From Saprospiraceae bacterium (GTDB taxonomy: Bacteria > Bacteroidota > Bacteroidia > Chitinophagales > Saprospiraceae): a DNA stretch of 64,000 nt. The notes beneath the pieces were generated by a model. The model did not search any database. It saw only the letters and a list, made by a program, of their open reading frames with translations, and was not told the origin of the DNA. The position numbers and the translations under genes were made by a program. This document shows positions 28,347-38,400 of the stretch, piece by piece; within the stretch, counting starts at the first letter, position 1; the number at the start of each line of letters is the position of its first letter. Location: the NCBI GenBank assembly GCA_028279185.1, contig JANQSS010000226.1, forward strand, positions 1 to 64,000, written 5' to 3'.

Positions 28347-29639
28347 ATGAAAAAAATCAAACTTTACTTACAACCCATATTTTTATGTTGCCTTGTAACA
28401 ATGCTGTCTCAATTAGGAAGTGGTCAGGGATTACACGTTGAAAATGGAAGTGAACTGAATGCAACCGGGAACACTACAGGACGTGCAATATTTGGAGATA
28501 ATTTGGGATTTCATATGGCAGTTGATGGTGATGATATACAGGCAAGAAGTAGTAGTTCAGCAGCCACATTGTTTTTAAATTATTATGGAGGTAGTATTAA
28601 TTTACTCGGTGCCGCAAATACAGTAGGAGATCTTTCGGTGGATGGCTCTGGTTTATACTATGACAATGCGTCGGACTTCCTTGGACTGGGGACATTTTTT
28701 CCCACAGAGAAGATTGATGTAGTTAATGGCGATATGAGAATCGAGACGGCATCCGGTTCAGGGGGTGGGCTGCGATTATATCAACCGGACCTGGGTGTAT
28801 ATGGCAATGTGGAAGTAGAGCAATTCGGAGTTGTCGGCGAATTAACCATGAATATGTCTGTCAACTGGGCCAACGGTGGTGGGACAAGAAATACAAATTA
28901 CGATGGCGGCTTCATGCGAATCGACACACGTGTTGGACCGGGTCTTAAAGGATTCCAGTGGACATGGGTTCCTGCCAACGGAACGGAACAAAATTTAATG
29001 ACACTACGAGATAACGGACATCTCCAATTACGACAAAGTGTGAATGACGAAATGGTCATCATCAACGACGACATCTGGACGCATTCATCGGGTGACCAGG
29101 ATTTTGGTAATGGGGGAGATCATTTTTGTATGGCAAGTCGGGAAGGCAGTGCAGAGTCAGCCGGAGTATATGGCGATGGGAATAGTCTCGCGTTTTGGTC
29201 CGCCGGTGACGGAAATAGTGGGCAACCAGCCGCTTTGGCCTATTTTCTGGATGAAGATTTTTTCAATACTGCAAATACGAATCCCTACGACAACAGCGCA
29301 TTGAAGGCATACATCGCAACTAACGGCGTTTGGACCGTGAGCGACCAGAATAAAAAAGAAAATGTCGTTCGGGTCGATCACGCTTTACATAAAATATTGC
29401 AGTTAAATGCATATGCTTATGACTACGTTAGAAATACAAAAGAAATCGAAAAAAACGCGGCCGTTGAGTCTGCCGTTGGGGTCATGGCGCAGGAATTAAA
29501 AGAAGTGATTCCAGAAGCGGTTCAACAGAATATAGATGGAGAACATTTTGTTAATTACAATATGATCATTCCAGTGCTCATTGAAGCGATTAAGGAACAA
29601 CAGGCTAAAATTGACATATTGGAGTCGAAAATAGATTGA
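28347..29639 (+). CDS. Secreted protein with C-terminal S74 intramolecular chaperone domain
   Basis: The protein is 430 residues with a signal peptide (FLCCLVTMLSQLGSGQ). The N-terminal 320 residues are Gly/Asn-rich beta-type sequence similar to trimeric fibre or tail-spike shafts (NTVGDLSVDGSGLYYDNASD, FFPTEKIDVVNGDMRI). The C-terminus is a Peptidase_S74 domain starting near WTVSDQNKKENVV (Ser-Asp start, Lys nearby), with GVMAQELKEVIPEAVQ and a terminal coiled coil IEAIKEQQAKIDILESKID. In phage fibres this domain trimerises the shaft and cuts itself off. There are no phage genes nearby and the signal peptide points to export, so it is probably a surface fibre. It has no T9SS tail. Confidence 0.8.
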   Translation: MKKIKLYLQPIFLCCLVTMLSQLGSGQGLHVENGSELNATGNTTGRAIFGDNLGFHMAVDGDDIQARSSSSAATLFLNYYGGSINLLGAANTVGDLSVDGSGLYYDNASDFLGLGTFFPTEKIDVVNGDMRIETASGSGGGLRLYQPDLGVYGNVEVEQFGVVGELTMNMSVNWANGGGTRNTNYDGGFMRIDTRVGPGLKGFQWTWVPANGTEQNLMTLRDNGHLQLRQSVNDEMVIINDDIWTHSSGDQDFGNGGDHFCMASREGSAESAGVYGDGNSLAFWSAGDGNSGQPAALAYFLDEDFFNTANTNPYDNSALKAYIATNGVWTVSDQNKKENVVRVDHALHKILQLNAYAYDYVRNTKEIEKNAAVESAVGVMAQELKEVIPEAVQQNIDGEHFVNYNMIIPVLIEAIKEQQAKIDILESKID

Positions 29640-29654
29640 CCCCGGCGATAAAAT

Positions 29655-29708
29655 AAAATCAAAAATCCTCGAAAGTTACTTTCCGGTTTTTCGAAGATTT
29701 TTGATTTT
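29655..29708 (+). terminator. Long stem-loop terminator after the S74-domain gene
   Basis: AAAATCAAAAATCCTCG pairs with CGAAGATTTTTGATTTT, 17 positions with a single mismatch, and encloses a smaller inner hairpin. The 3' arm ends in T-rich sequence. It lies 16 bases after the stop at 29639. The A/T-rich arms make it usable on both strands. Confidence 0.75.
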
Positions 29709-29766
29709 GCCCTAAATACAAAATCCTTCTCAAAAAGGACAGGAGAACCTGTATTACAATCCAGTA

Positions 29767-29927
29767 ATACCAATTAAAGTGTGTAATGGCGTATAAAATT
29801 ATCTAGATATTTGTTCAAGGTCAAGGCGCAAAACGTAGACGTAGCCGGAGCTACAGCGAGGCTTTGCAACGCTGAAATTGAGCAAACCTCTCTTAATATA
29901 TGCGTCAATTATACCTTTAATTGGTAT
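29767..29927. repeat. MITE-like inverted-repeat element, copy 1 (161 bp)
   Basis: It is bounded by perfect 13-base terminal inverted repeats ATACCAATTAAAG and CTTTAATTGGTAT. The interior has no coding capacity and includes TGGCGTATAAAATTAT near the left end, AGCCGGAGCTACAGCG in the middle and CTCTCTTAATATAT near the right end. All of these recur at 34995-35225. It lies between the S74-domain gene and the 3' end of the barrel gene. Confidence 0.8.
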
Positions 29928-30028
29928 AACGTAGGAATGATCTTCGATCACTTACCTTAGAAGTTGGTGCCGAATTCCAATGCTAATGCCGAGATCGATT
30001 ACAATTCCGCTCAATTTATCCGCGGCCA

Positions 30029-30595
30029 CTAAAAACCATAGACAATGTTTATCCGCGGGACGAAAGCGCTATTCCGAAATCGAATCTGATCCGTCTCATC
30101 ATACAGTACATCATAATATAGCTCTAGTCGAATTCCAGCACGCCCGCCGAGCCTTTGTGTATATCCACCACCCAATAACCATGAATCTTGCTCTTCTTTA
30201 ATTTTTTGAGATATCCCATTGGTAATAATATTGCGCGTGTAGAAATAATGTGCAAACTCAGTACCCAAATTAATTTCGGGTGTGATGTAGTACAAAGCAT
30301 ATGTTTTAGGTCCAACAACAGAAAATCTGTCTTTGTTATTCGAATTTAGTCGAAAGGAGACATAGTAATAATCAACTCCTATTCCCGCCCAAAACCTATC
30401 GGTAATTTTATACCCAACATTGGGTGTGACATTGATATTCCATCCATTTGTGTAACCAACGCCAATACCACCTCCAAAAACGATACGCTCCGTCCACTTT
30501 TCATCTTTGTCTTTAGTCGTTGATCGACGTTGTGCATCAGCACTTGCAACGCAGAGAATCAGTCCAATCACTATAAGTGTGAGTTTTTTCAACAT
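30029..30595 (-). CDS. Outer-membrane beta-barrel protein (188 aa)
   Basis: This small porin-fold protein has a signal peptide (LIVIGLILCVASADAQRR), then alternating amphipathic strands: GGGIGVGYTNGWNINVTPNV, RFWAGIGVDYYYVSF, ALYYITPEINLGTEF and WLLGGGYTQRLGGRAG, ending RINIVYGF with the usual terminal Phe. It resembles the OMP_b-brl families of 8-stranded barrels in Bacteroidota. It is too short to be a PorP/SprF-type T9SS partner (about 300 residues). It is transcribed away from the metalloprotease gene, with a 188-base divergent region between them. Confidence 0.82.
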   Translation of the reverse strand: MLKKLTLIVIGLILCVASADAQRRSTTKDKDEKWTERIVFGGGIGVGYTNGWNINVTPNVGYKITDRFWAGIGVDYYYVSFRLNSNNKDRFSVVGPKTYALYYITPEINLGTEFAHYFYTRNIITNGISQKIKEEQDSWLLGGGYTQRLGGRAGIRLELYYDVLYDETDQIRFRNSAFVPRINIVYGF

Positions 30596-30783
30596 TTTGT
30601 ATACTTTTATTTCCTCGAAACAAGGTGTTGCTAATCCTTAATAAACGGTCGAAAGGTATAAATTATGTTTTTACATTGGAGGACAGCTCAAGCTTGCTTG
30701 TACCTTGTTAAGATCTTCGAAGTTTTACAACCACATTTTCGAGCCACCTGCATTAATTCATAAGCCTATTAACATACAACAGT

Positions 30784-33700
30784 TTGACTACTAATTCTGC
30801 CGTCGTCTTTCCGCTATTTCAACCTCTTTTTGTATTGCTGTCCATCTTTTTGTTGTCGCAAGCACCAGGCAACCTTTGGGCTCAGAAGGAATTCTTGCCT
30901 CACCTAAATTATGATATGGAGGCAAGCAAATTGAACATTCCTTCTGTGACCGACTTTGATCTGGTCACACTGGACAATCAATCCATGATAACCGAGGCCA
31001 TTGCTAATGAGCAAGTGAGTCAAAGTCTTAACTTGGGCAAGTATGGTTCGATAGAAATCGACCTGGTCGTACATGATATCATGAGTGATCAGTATGAGGC
31101 ACGAACGCAAGATGGACTAATTAATAGGAGAAGCACAGCTATAACCTTAAATGGGTTTACCAATGAGGGTGGTGAAGTACGTTTGACGCTTGATGATAAC
31201 TTCACCTATGGTTACATCGAGACAGCTGATGAACGCTATTACATTGAGCCAGCCTGGTACTATGAAGAAGAAAAAGTGAAATCGGACAAAGTGGTCATCT
31301 ACCGAGAGTCTGATGTCCATGCGCACCACCATAGAGCATGTGGTGTATCCGAAAGCCAATTGAATGCCGCTGAATTACGCAGCCGAGCAAGAAAGGCCAA
31401 AAGTCGTGCAAGTCGCTTAGGACAATGTTATGAAGTCGAATTGGCAATAGCCTCGGACTACTCTATGTTCGTTAAATACAATTCCTCGACCACCGATGTC
31501 GAGAACCACAACATTGCAGTAATCAACAATGTGATAGGAGACTATACCGGCGCATTTGATGATGACATCGAATTTACGATTGTTACACAATGGTTTTCTA
31601 CATGTAATTCATGCGATCCTTGGACCAATGATACAGACGCAGGTGTTTTACTTCAAAGTTTTACAATCTGGGGACAAGGTGGAGGCTTCATGACCAACTA
31701 CGACTTGGGCGAGCTTTGGACTAACCGCGATTTTGATGGTCCGACGATAGGAATTGCCTGGGTAGGAGAGGTATGCACAAATTTACGTTATCACTGCCTT
31801 CAAGATTTTTCGAGTAATGCCAATTTGCTTCGCGTGGTTGCATCTCACGAGATAGGACACAATTTTGACGCCATTCATGCACCATCAAATGGATTTATTA
31901 TGTCGGCAACAGTATCGAATACGATGGACTGGCATAGCAACTCGGTCAATGATATTTCAGATTATATTGACTTTATCGCTGGTCAAGGAGGCTGTTTTTC
32001 TCCCTGTCCAGCCGGTGATGCCCCGATTCCAGCTTTCGAGGTACTGGCTGATAACATTTGCCCGGGTCAAACGATCAAATTTTTTGATCGAAGCGCAAAT
32101 AACCCGACACAATGGCAATGGAGTTTTCCCGGCGGAAATCCTTCCGCATCCGCAAGCCAACATCCAACTGTTACATATGATGTGCCGGGAACATATTCTG
32201 TCTTTTTAGAAGTGGCTAATGGCGCTGGGACAAATTCACAAACATTTTCAAATGTCATTAATGTCGGTGACCCCGGACTTTCTTTTCCCTTGTACCAGGA
32301 CTTTGACAATGGGTTTCAGGACTGGGCAGTTGACAATCCGGATAATTCGGTCACATGGGAACTGGCCACACCAACGGCTGCTCCGGGAGGTAATATGACG
32401 GCCTACATCAACAATTTTGCCTATCCCAATACAGGTCGTCGGGATGCCCTGGTATCTCCAGAATTTAGCCTGGCGGGGTATCAACTGGCGACATTGCACG
32501 TCGAATATGCCCATGCGGCGTTTACTTCTGGGCCGCGTGATTCTCTTATAATTGCAGTGTCAGGGGATGGAGGACAAAGTTTTCAACGTTTTTTTGCCAA
32601 TTCAGAAAATGGAACCGGAAACTTCGCTACAGCCCTTCCGACGGGCAATTCTTTTAACCCGCAGTCGCTAACTGATTGGTGTGGTCTTGGCGGCTTTGGT
32701 GCAACTTGTATAGATGTTGATATTTCTAATTTCCTCGGAAGTCGCAATGTTATCGTTCGAATTGAAAACTTTACGAATAGTGGTAACAACACATACATAG
32801 ACCGCGTCTATGTCACAACGAATTGCTTCAACTTACCTCCTCCTATTGCCGACTTTTCGGCTCAGCCCTTAGAGGGATGCGTGCCATTGGTCGTTCAGTT
32901 TACAGACCAGTCTCAAAATTCTCCTATCGAATGGTTGTGGCAATTTGATGGTGGATCACCTGCAACATCTACCGATCAACATCCTGAAGTCATTTATTCA
33001 ACACCAGGAGAATATGCTGTCACGTTGACGGTAGAAAATGAGTCTGGTATTGACGTATCGGTGCAGACCGCTTACATTCATGCTATAGGAGATCCGGTCG
33101 CGTTATTTTCATCATCGGTTACCGGTGATGTCGTGACTTTCACAAATATGTCGATCGACGCAAATACGTACTTATGGGATTTCGGAGATGGATTTGAATC
33201 GATGGATGAGCATCCGGTGCATCAATACGGGGCAGACGGGTCATATGATGTCGTTTTGCAAGTGTTCAATGATTGTGGTATGAGTGAGTTTTCTCAAACC
33301 ATTATGATTGGTACCCCTCCGACTGCATCCTATGATCATTCTGGATTAAGCGGCTGTGTGCCGGATACTATTCAATTTGTAAGCACGTCAAGCGCCAACA
33401 CAACGGATTATCAGTGGTTTTTCGAAGGTGGCGAACCCGCTTCATCAACTGTAAGCAATCCACAAGTTGTCTATGAAAATCCGGGAACATTTGATGTTAC
33501 GCTCATAGCGATTAATGGAAGTGGTAGCGATACGCTTTTAGATGAAAATGTTGTGATCATGGAATCACCGCCAATGGCGGCCTTTTCGTTTGCAGTTATG
33601 GATAGGACTGTTAATTTTTTGAATGAGAGTGATGGAGCGGATGGTTATACATGGTTCTTTGGAGATGGTAACATGTCCATGGATGAAAATCCGGAGCATG

Positions 33701-34995
33701 AATATGCAACCGACGGTTCCTACAATGTAATCCTAGTTGCATCCAATAACTGTGGTGACGATACGATCACTGCGGCTGTTGGGGTTGGTGGATTTCCATC
33801 ATCTGATTTTACACTTGACGTAATGGAAGGTTGTGCGCCTCTGCAAGTTGTATTCGAGGCTGTTGGAGCCGGGGTAAACGATAATGTGTTTTGGGCATTT
33901 GAAGGGGGCAATCCTGCTACCTCTACTTCAAGAAACGTAACTGTCTCGTATGCGATTCCGGGATCATATGATGTGCAACTCATTGTATCGAACAGCCTCG
34001 GAAGCGATACGACATTTCGTACCAACGTGGTAACCGTTCAGGGGCCACCAGACGGATCCTTTACGTATACCGGCGATGGTTTCTTGACATACGACTTTAT
34101 ATACTTCGGTGACGCTTACGATGAAATTATTTGGTTTTTCGGTGATGGGAATTCATCGAATCAGGATGCCCCAACACACCAATACGAAATTGATATTTCC
34201 TCGGGAATTGACGTCTCCTGCATTGTCCGAAATGCCTGCGGAGCTGACACACTTGTATTGACAATTGATGAAGGACCTCTTTACGGTCTTACGTTACCGG
34301 CTAGTCCCGTATGTATGGATAACGAGATTCAATTTGAATTAGAAACATTCACGGATTTCGTTCAGGTAGAATGGGTATTTGAAGGAGGTACACCAGCGAC
34401 TTCGAACGTACAAAACCCATTGATCGAATATGTAGGCAGTGGGGTTTTTGACGTTCAGCTTACGCTAACTAAGAATGGAGCGCCAATTACGCTGTTGTGG
34501 CAGGATACTGTTATAATCGAAACGTATCCAATTGCAGACTTTACACCTATTGATAATGTAATGGAAAACTTCTCACAACATGCAACTTCTTTTGAGTGGT
34601 ACGTTGACGGCACGCTTGAAGGCACAACAGAGGACTTAGTTCTTGCATCTGAAGGAGAATTTGAAATCATGCTCATTGCAGCCAACAGTTGTGGCGCTGA
34701 TTCGCTAACCCAAAATGTCTCGGTTTCATCCACGGCGAATGTTCCGCTGCGCATCAATGAAATGAAAGTATTGCCAAACCCAAACAACGGCACTTTCGCA
34801 TTGGATTTCGGTAAGCTTTTGGATAAGGTAGATCTCAGCATACTTTCTATGGATGGACGACTTTTGATGGAAAATCCAGTTCGAGATGCCAATGGATACA
34901 GCTATCATATTGGCAATTTGGCTGAGGGTATATACATGCTGATGGCTAAGACAGACGACGAAGTATATTTGACAAAAATGGTAGTCGTCAGATAA
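30784..34995 (+). CDS. Reprolysin-like metalloprotease with PKD domains and T9SS type A tail
   Basis: This secreted zinc protease has 1403 residues. The start is TTG at 30784: the next in-frame ATG (30917) would remove the signal peptide (LFVLLSIFLLSQAPGNLWAQ). A propeptide-like region (about 40-190) precedes the M12B-type catalytic domain with HEIGHNFDAIH (about residue 355) and a downstream Met-turn candidate FIMSATVSN. A PKD domain, a jelly-roll MAM-like domain (YQDFDNGFQDWAVDNPDNSV through NTYIDRVYV) and eight further PKD-like domains follow. The PKD copies alternate between a long type (EGGxPATS) and a short type (FGDGxxSMDEHP). The C-terminus (VLPNPNNGTFALDF) is a type A T9SS sorting domain. 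Substrates are unknown. Confidence 0.88.
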   Translation: MTTNSAVVFPLFQPLFVLLSIFLLSQAPGNLWAQKEFLPHLNYDMEASKLNIPSVTDFDLVTLDNQSMITEAIANEQVSQSLNLGKYGSIEIDLVVHDIMSDQYEARTQDGLINRRSTAITLNGFTNEGGEVRLTLDDNFTYGYIETADERYYIEPAWYYEEEKVKSDKVVIYRESDVHAHHHRACGVSESQLNAAELRSRARKAKSRASRLGQCYEVELAIASDYSMFVKYNSSTTDVENHNIAVINNVIGDYTGAFDDDIEFTIVTQWFSTCNSCDPWTNDTDAGVLLQSFTIWGQGGGFMTNYDLGELWTNRDFDGPTIGIAWVGEVCTNLRYHCLQDFSSNANLLRVVASHEIGHNFDAIHAPSNGFIMSATVSNTMDWHSNSVNDISDYIDFIAGQGGCFSPCPAGDAPIPAFEVLADNICPGQTIKFFDRSANNPTQWQWSFPGGNPSASASQHPTVTYDVPGTYSVFLEVANGAGTNSQTFSNVINVGDPGLSFPLYQDFDNGFQDWAVDNPDNSVTWELATPTAAPGGNMTAYINNFAYPNTGRRDALVSPEFSLAGYQLATLHVEYAHAAFTSGPRDSLIIAVSGDGGQSFQRFFANSENGTGNFATALPTGNSFNPQSLTDWCGLGGFGATCIDVDISNFLGSRNVIVRIENFTNSGNNTYIDRVYVTTNCFNLPPPIADFSAQPLEGCVPLVVQFTDQSQNSPIEWLWQFDGGSPATSTDQHPEVIYSTPGEYAVTLTVENESGIDVSVQTAYIHAIGDPVALFSSSVTGDVVTFTNMSIDANTYLWDFGDGFESMDEHPVHQYGADGSYDVVLQVFNDCGMSEFSQTIMIGTPPTASYDHSGLSGCVPDTIQFVSTSSANTTDYQWFFEGGEPASSTVSNPQVVYENPGTFDVTLIAINGSGSDTLLDENVVIMESPPMAAFSFAVMDRTVNFLNESDGADGYTWFFGDGNMSMDENPEHEYATDGSYNVILVASNNCGDDTITAAVGVGGFPSSDFTLDVMEGCAPLQVVFEAVGAGVNDNVFWAFEGGNPATSTSRNVTVSYAIPGSYDVQLIVSNSLGSDTTFRTNVVTVQGPPDGSFTYTGDGFLTYDFIYFGDAYDEIIWFFGDGNSSNQDAPTHQYEIDISSGIDVSCIVRNACGADTLVLTIDEGPLYGLTLPASPVCMDNEIQFELETFTDFVQVEWVFEGGTPATSNVQNPLIEYVGSGVFDVQLTLTKNGAPITLLWQDTVIIETYPIADFTPIDNVMENFSQHATSFEWYVDGTLEGTTEDLVLASEGEFEIMLIAANSCGADSLTQNVSVSSTANVPLRINEMKVLPNPNNGTFALDFGKLLDKVDLSILSMDGRLLMENPVRDANGYSYHIGNLAEGIYMLMAKTDDEVYLTKMVVVR

Positions 34996-35225
34996 TACCA
35001 ATTAAAGTGTATGATGGCGTATAAAATTATTCCAGAGTTTGTTCAAGTTCAAGGCAGGACGGAGCAATACCGCAGGGTCGAACACGACAGTGTGAGAAGC
35101 GAAGGAACCACGAAAGCGGATGGGTTGAAAACATAGACTTAGCCGGCGCTACAGCGAGTCTCTGCCACAATGGAATTGAACAATCCTCTCTTAATATATA
35201 CGTCAATTATACCGTTGATTGATAT
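34995..35225. repeat. MITE-like inverted-repeat element, copy 2 (about 231 bp)
   Basis: It starts with the same ATACCAATTAAAG end as copy 1 and ends with the degraded inverse CGTTGATTGATAT. The interior matches copy 1 on both sides but carries about 70 extra bases, including ACGGAGCAATACCGCAGGGT, before TTAGCCGGCGCTACAGCG. Its left edge coincides with the last base of the metalloprotease stop codon, so it now forms the 3' UTR of that gene. Confidence 0.78.
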
Positions 35226-35406
35226 AATATATCGGTTCATCTTCTATCAGACAAATAAAAGAGACTTCCAGGCAGCGGTTTTGTATTTTCGCGATATCAT
35301 AAAGGCGTTCATTTGGTGCACTATTACTGTGACTCCGTGTATCATTTAAATTATAATGTATAACAACCCTCTTGGCATTAATCCAATGAGTTGACAAGCT
35401 TAACCT

Positions 35407-38400
35407 ATGAAAAGATTTTACGTACTTTTTATTTTTTCGATATTCTCATATTTGATCCAGGCTCAGCCGGTTAATGACGATTGTGGCAATGCAACGCTGT
35501 TAACTGACGTAGTCAAATATTGTGAGAATTTTGATTCGGATATGTACACTTACGATGCTGCAGGAAGTGCATGCGGACCAAATTTATCACCACCTAATAT
35601 GTGGTATTCGTTTGTAGCTGTGGGATCAATTCTCGACCTTAACGTTTCCACCCCTGCCGGAACAGAGGTAGCAATAATCAACATATATTCGGTTGACCCA
35701 TCCGATGCATGCAATACACTTACAAACATCTTTTGCACCGAAACCGGCATTATTAATAATTTAACCGGCCTTGTTACGGGCAACACATATTATGTATCTG
35801 TCGCCTTTACCGATGCGGGTGGAGCTAGTGTTTCGCCAACTTTTGAGCTTTGCATAACCAATGGCGATCCGCAATTAAACAATGACCCCTGTCAGTCTGT
35901 GCCGCTCACCATGGGAGTTTGCGAATTAATGGAGTCCAACATCTTGGCATCCCCGGATATCTTATTTCAACCGCTTTGCCCTGGTGCGTGGTCCTCCCAA
36001 CTATGGTATACCGTTGACTTAGATCCCGAAAACCACATTCTTGATGTTGAAATCAATCCGTCTGGTACGGATCCCCTTACTGGTGATGTGTTTGTATCAG
36101 TCGGCCAGTTTGAATCAGGGTGTATGGGTGGATTTGCCTTTCTTGATTTTTATTGTGGACCCGCAAACACGCCAATAGAGTTTTTTGGTTTGAATCCTGA
36201 TGTACAATATTTCTTAGTAGTAGCAACAAATCAAGAAAATGAAGGCGAATTTAATTTGTGTCCCAATCAAAGAGGTGAAGACGGTTGTGTATTAAATGAC
36301 AATTCGGATGATTGTGGTCTAGGCGTTCCAGTAATTGCTCCGGTGATTCCCGGCGGAGCGGTCAATTTCTCACCATTCATCTGCGAGACCTATTGTATCG
36401 ACAATGCTTCACCGGTATTTGATTATTCAATTGCGGGAACCTGTGGATTTGACTTAAACAATAGCACGGTTTGGTTTCAAGTACAAACAGGACCTCTAGC
36501 TCAATTTATGAATATCGACATAGCCGGGACAACAATGACGTTTCCGGGTGTAGCCGTATTTAGTGGAGACTGTATGAACCCCACGCTGATTCAGTGTAAT
36601 GCGGCTACCGGTTCCGATTTGAGTTTGACGGATATTCCCGTCAATGCAAGTTCGTCTTATTGGGTAGCTGTAACAAGTTTGGATGCAAATTCCGGTAGTT
36701 TTAATCTATGTATCAATACATTTTTCCCAATCAATCCCTGTAACAACTCGTTTTCGCTTGCTGAAGTCTCCTCATCAATAGACGACTCACCCGTGGGTGG
36801 CCCATATTGCCCGGGAGAAGAAGTTGAATTTTGCTTTGACATCTTATCGTATGATGCCTCCCAGGCTGGCTCTGGATGTCAATGGTTGCAGGCTATCGTT
36901 CCGTCGTTCGGAGATGGTTGGGACCCTTCATCCTTTGGTGCTGACGGAGAGCCTGTAAATGTTCAACGGCCGACCACCCTTCATGCGGGTCAATGGAGTT
37001 GGTATCCGGATGATGACGTAGACTACAATTTAAACAATCCCAATATCCATGTTATAAGCGGAGCACATGGACTTTCATTGTGTTCGCCTATTCAAAATCC
37101 TTCGTGTGTGGGTACACCTCTGGCCCCAGGAGTCGGATTGCCTGGGGGATGGTATGCAGTATCTCCGGATGGGAATCCACCTGACGATCATCCAGATGTG
37201 GCATTTGGCGATGGATCAGGTTGTGGAAATTCCAATGATGGGCCATGGCAAGTATGTTTTACGCTTACTGCGCGCATGCATCCAGATTGTGAAGCCCAGG
37301 ATTCTTACAATGAAGCCAGTGTAAGTGTCGTCGCGTTTCCAGATGGTGAAACAGGGAGCTGGAACAATCCGACTTGTTTAGGTGTAATTCCGGACCCAAT
37401 AACTGCGTTTATCGACTGTTCTGCTGTGCCAGATATTCAAGCTGACAATGCTGAGATATGCAGCGGTCAGACGTTTGTCGTAACACTGACATCACCTCAG
37501 GATCCATTGGTTTATGAGTGGACAGTCGATGCTCCTCCAGCGATTACTGGAGAATCGGATGGAACGGGACCAGTAATATCACAAACACTTACGAACAATA
37601 GCTCGGACCCTATCGACGTCATTTACTCTGTAATCGGTAAAAAAACATCATGTCCGGGTTTGGCAGATGTTACCGTGACGGTTTATCCGGAAATTGATGT
37701 AGTACCGATTAATCAACCCGTAATGGGATGTGCACTTCAAACATTTGCGCTTGGCAACTATATCCAGGTAAATGGAGGAAAACCCCCTTATGAGTATTCT
37801 TGGTCTAATGGATCGATGTCGAACAATCCACAAGTCCAGGTCAATGCTGACGCCACTTTCATGGTTACAGTCACAGATGAAGTCGGTTGCAGTGGTGTTG
37901 GTATTGTCGATTTAGAAATATTTGGCGTTTTCGATGTGGATATAGATGGTCCGACACAAATCTGTGCTTCTGAAGGAAGCGCAACGTTAACAGCTACACC
38001 ACTCGGAGGTGTATCGCCATTCATGACATTTGATTGGCAATTACCAGACGGAACTCAAATGCTGAACGCCGGCGATATGATCGATGCCGATCAAACTGGA
38101 ACCTACCTCGTAACGGTGAAAGACGCAGGGGATTGCCCAGGCACGGGTGAATTTGAATTCACAGTAAATGAAAACCCGGAATCCAATATTATTGCTTTTC
38201 CTGAAGGTGCGATTTGTCAGGGCTCTACAACACAACTTTTCGAAGATGTTATGGTAGGTAGTTCGGCCAATTTCACCACATCCTGGATTACACCACCCGG
38301 CTTTACCGGTGATGTCACAATTCCGGGATTCGAAACAGATGTACCGGGGGACTACACGCTTATTGTATTAGATGATAATGGCTGTACGGACTCATTTACG

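Noticed and set aside
30029..30595. Barrel protein as the SprF/PorP partner of the type B cargo
   Set aside because: It has only 188 residues and 8-strand character; PorP/SprF proteins are about 300 residues with different motifs.
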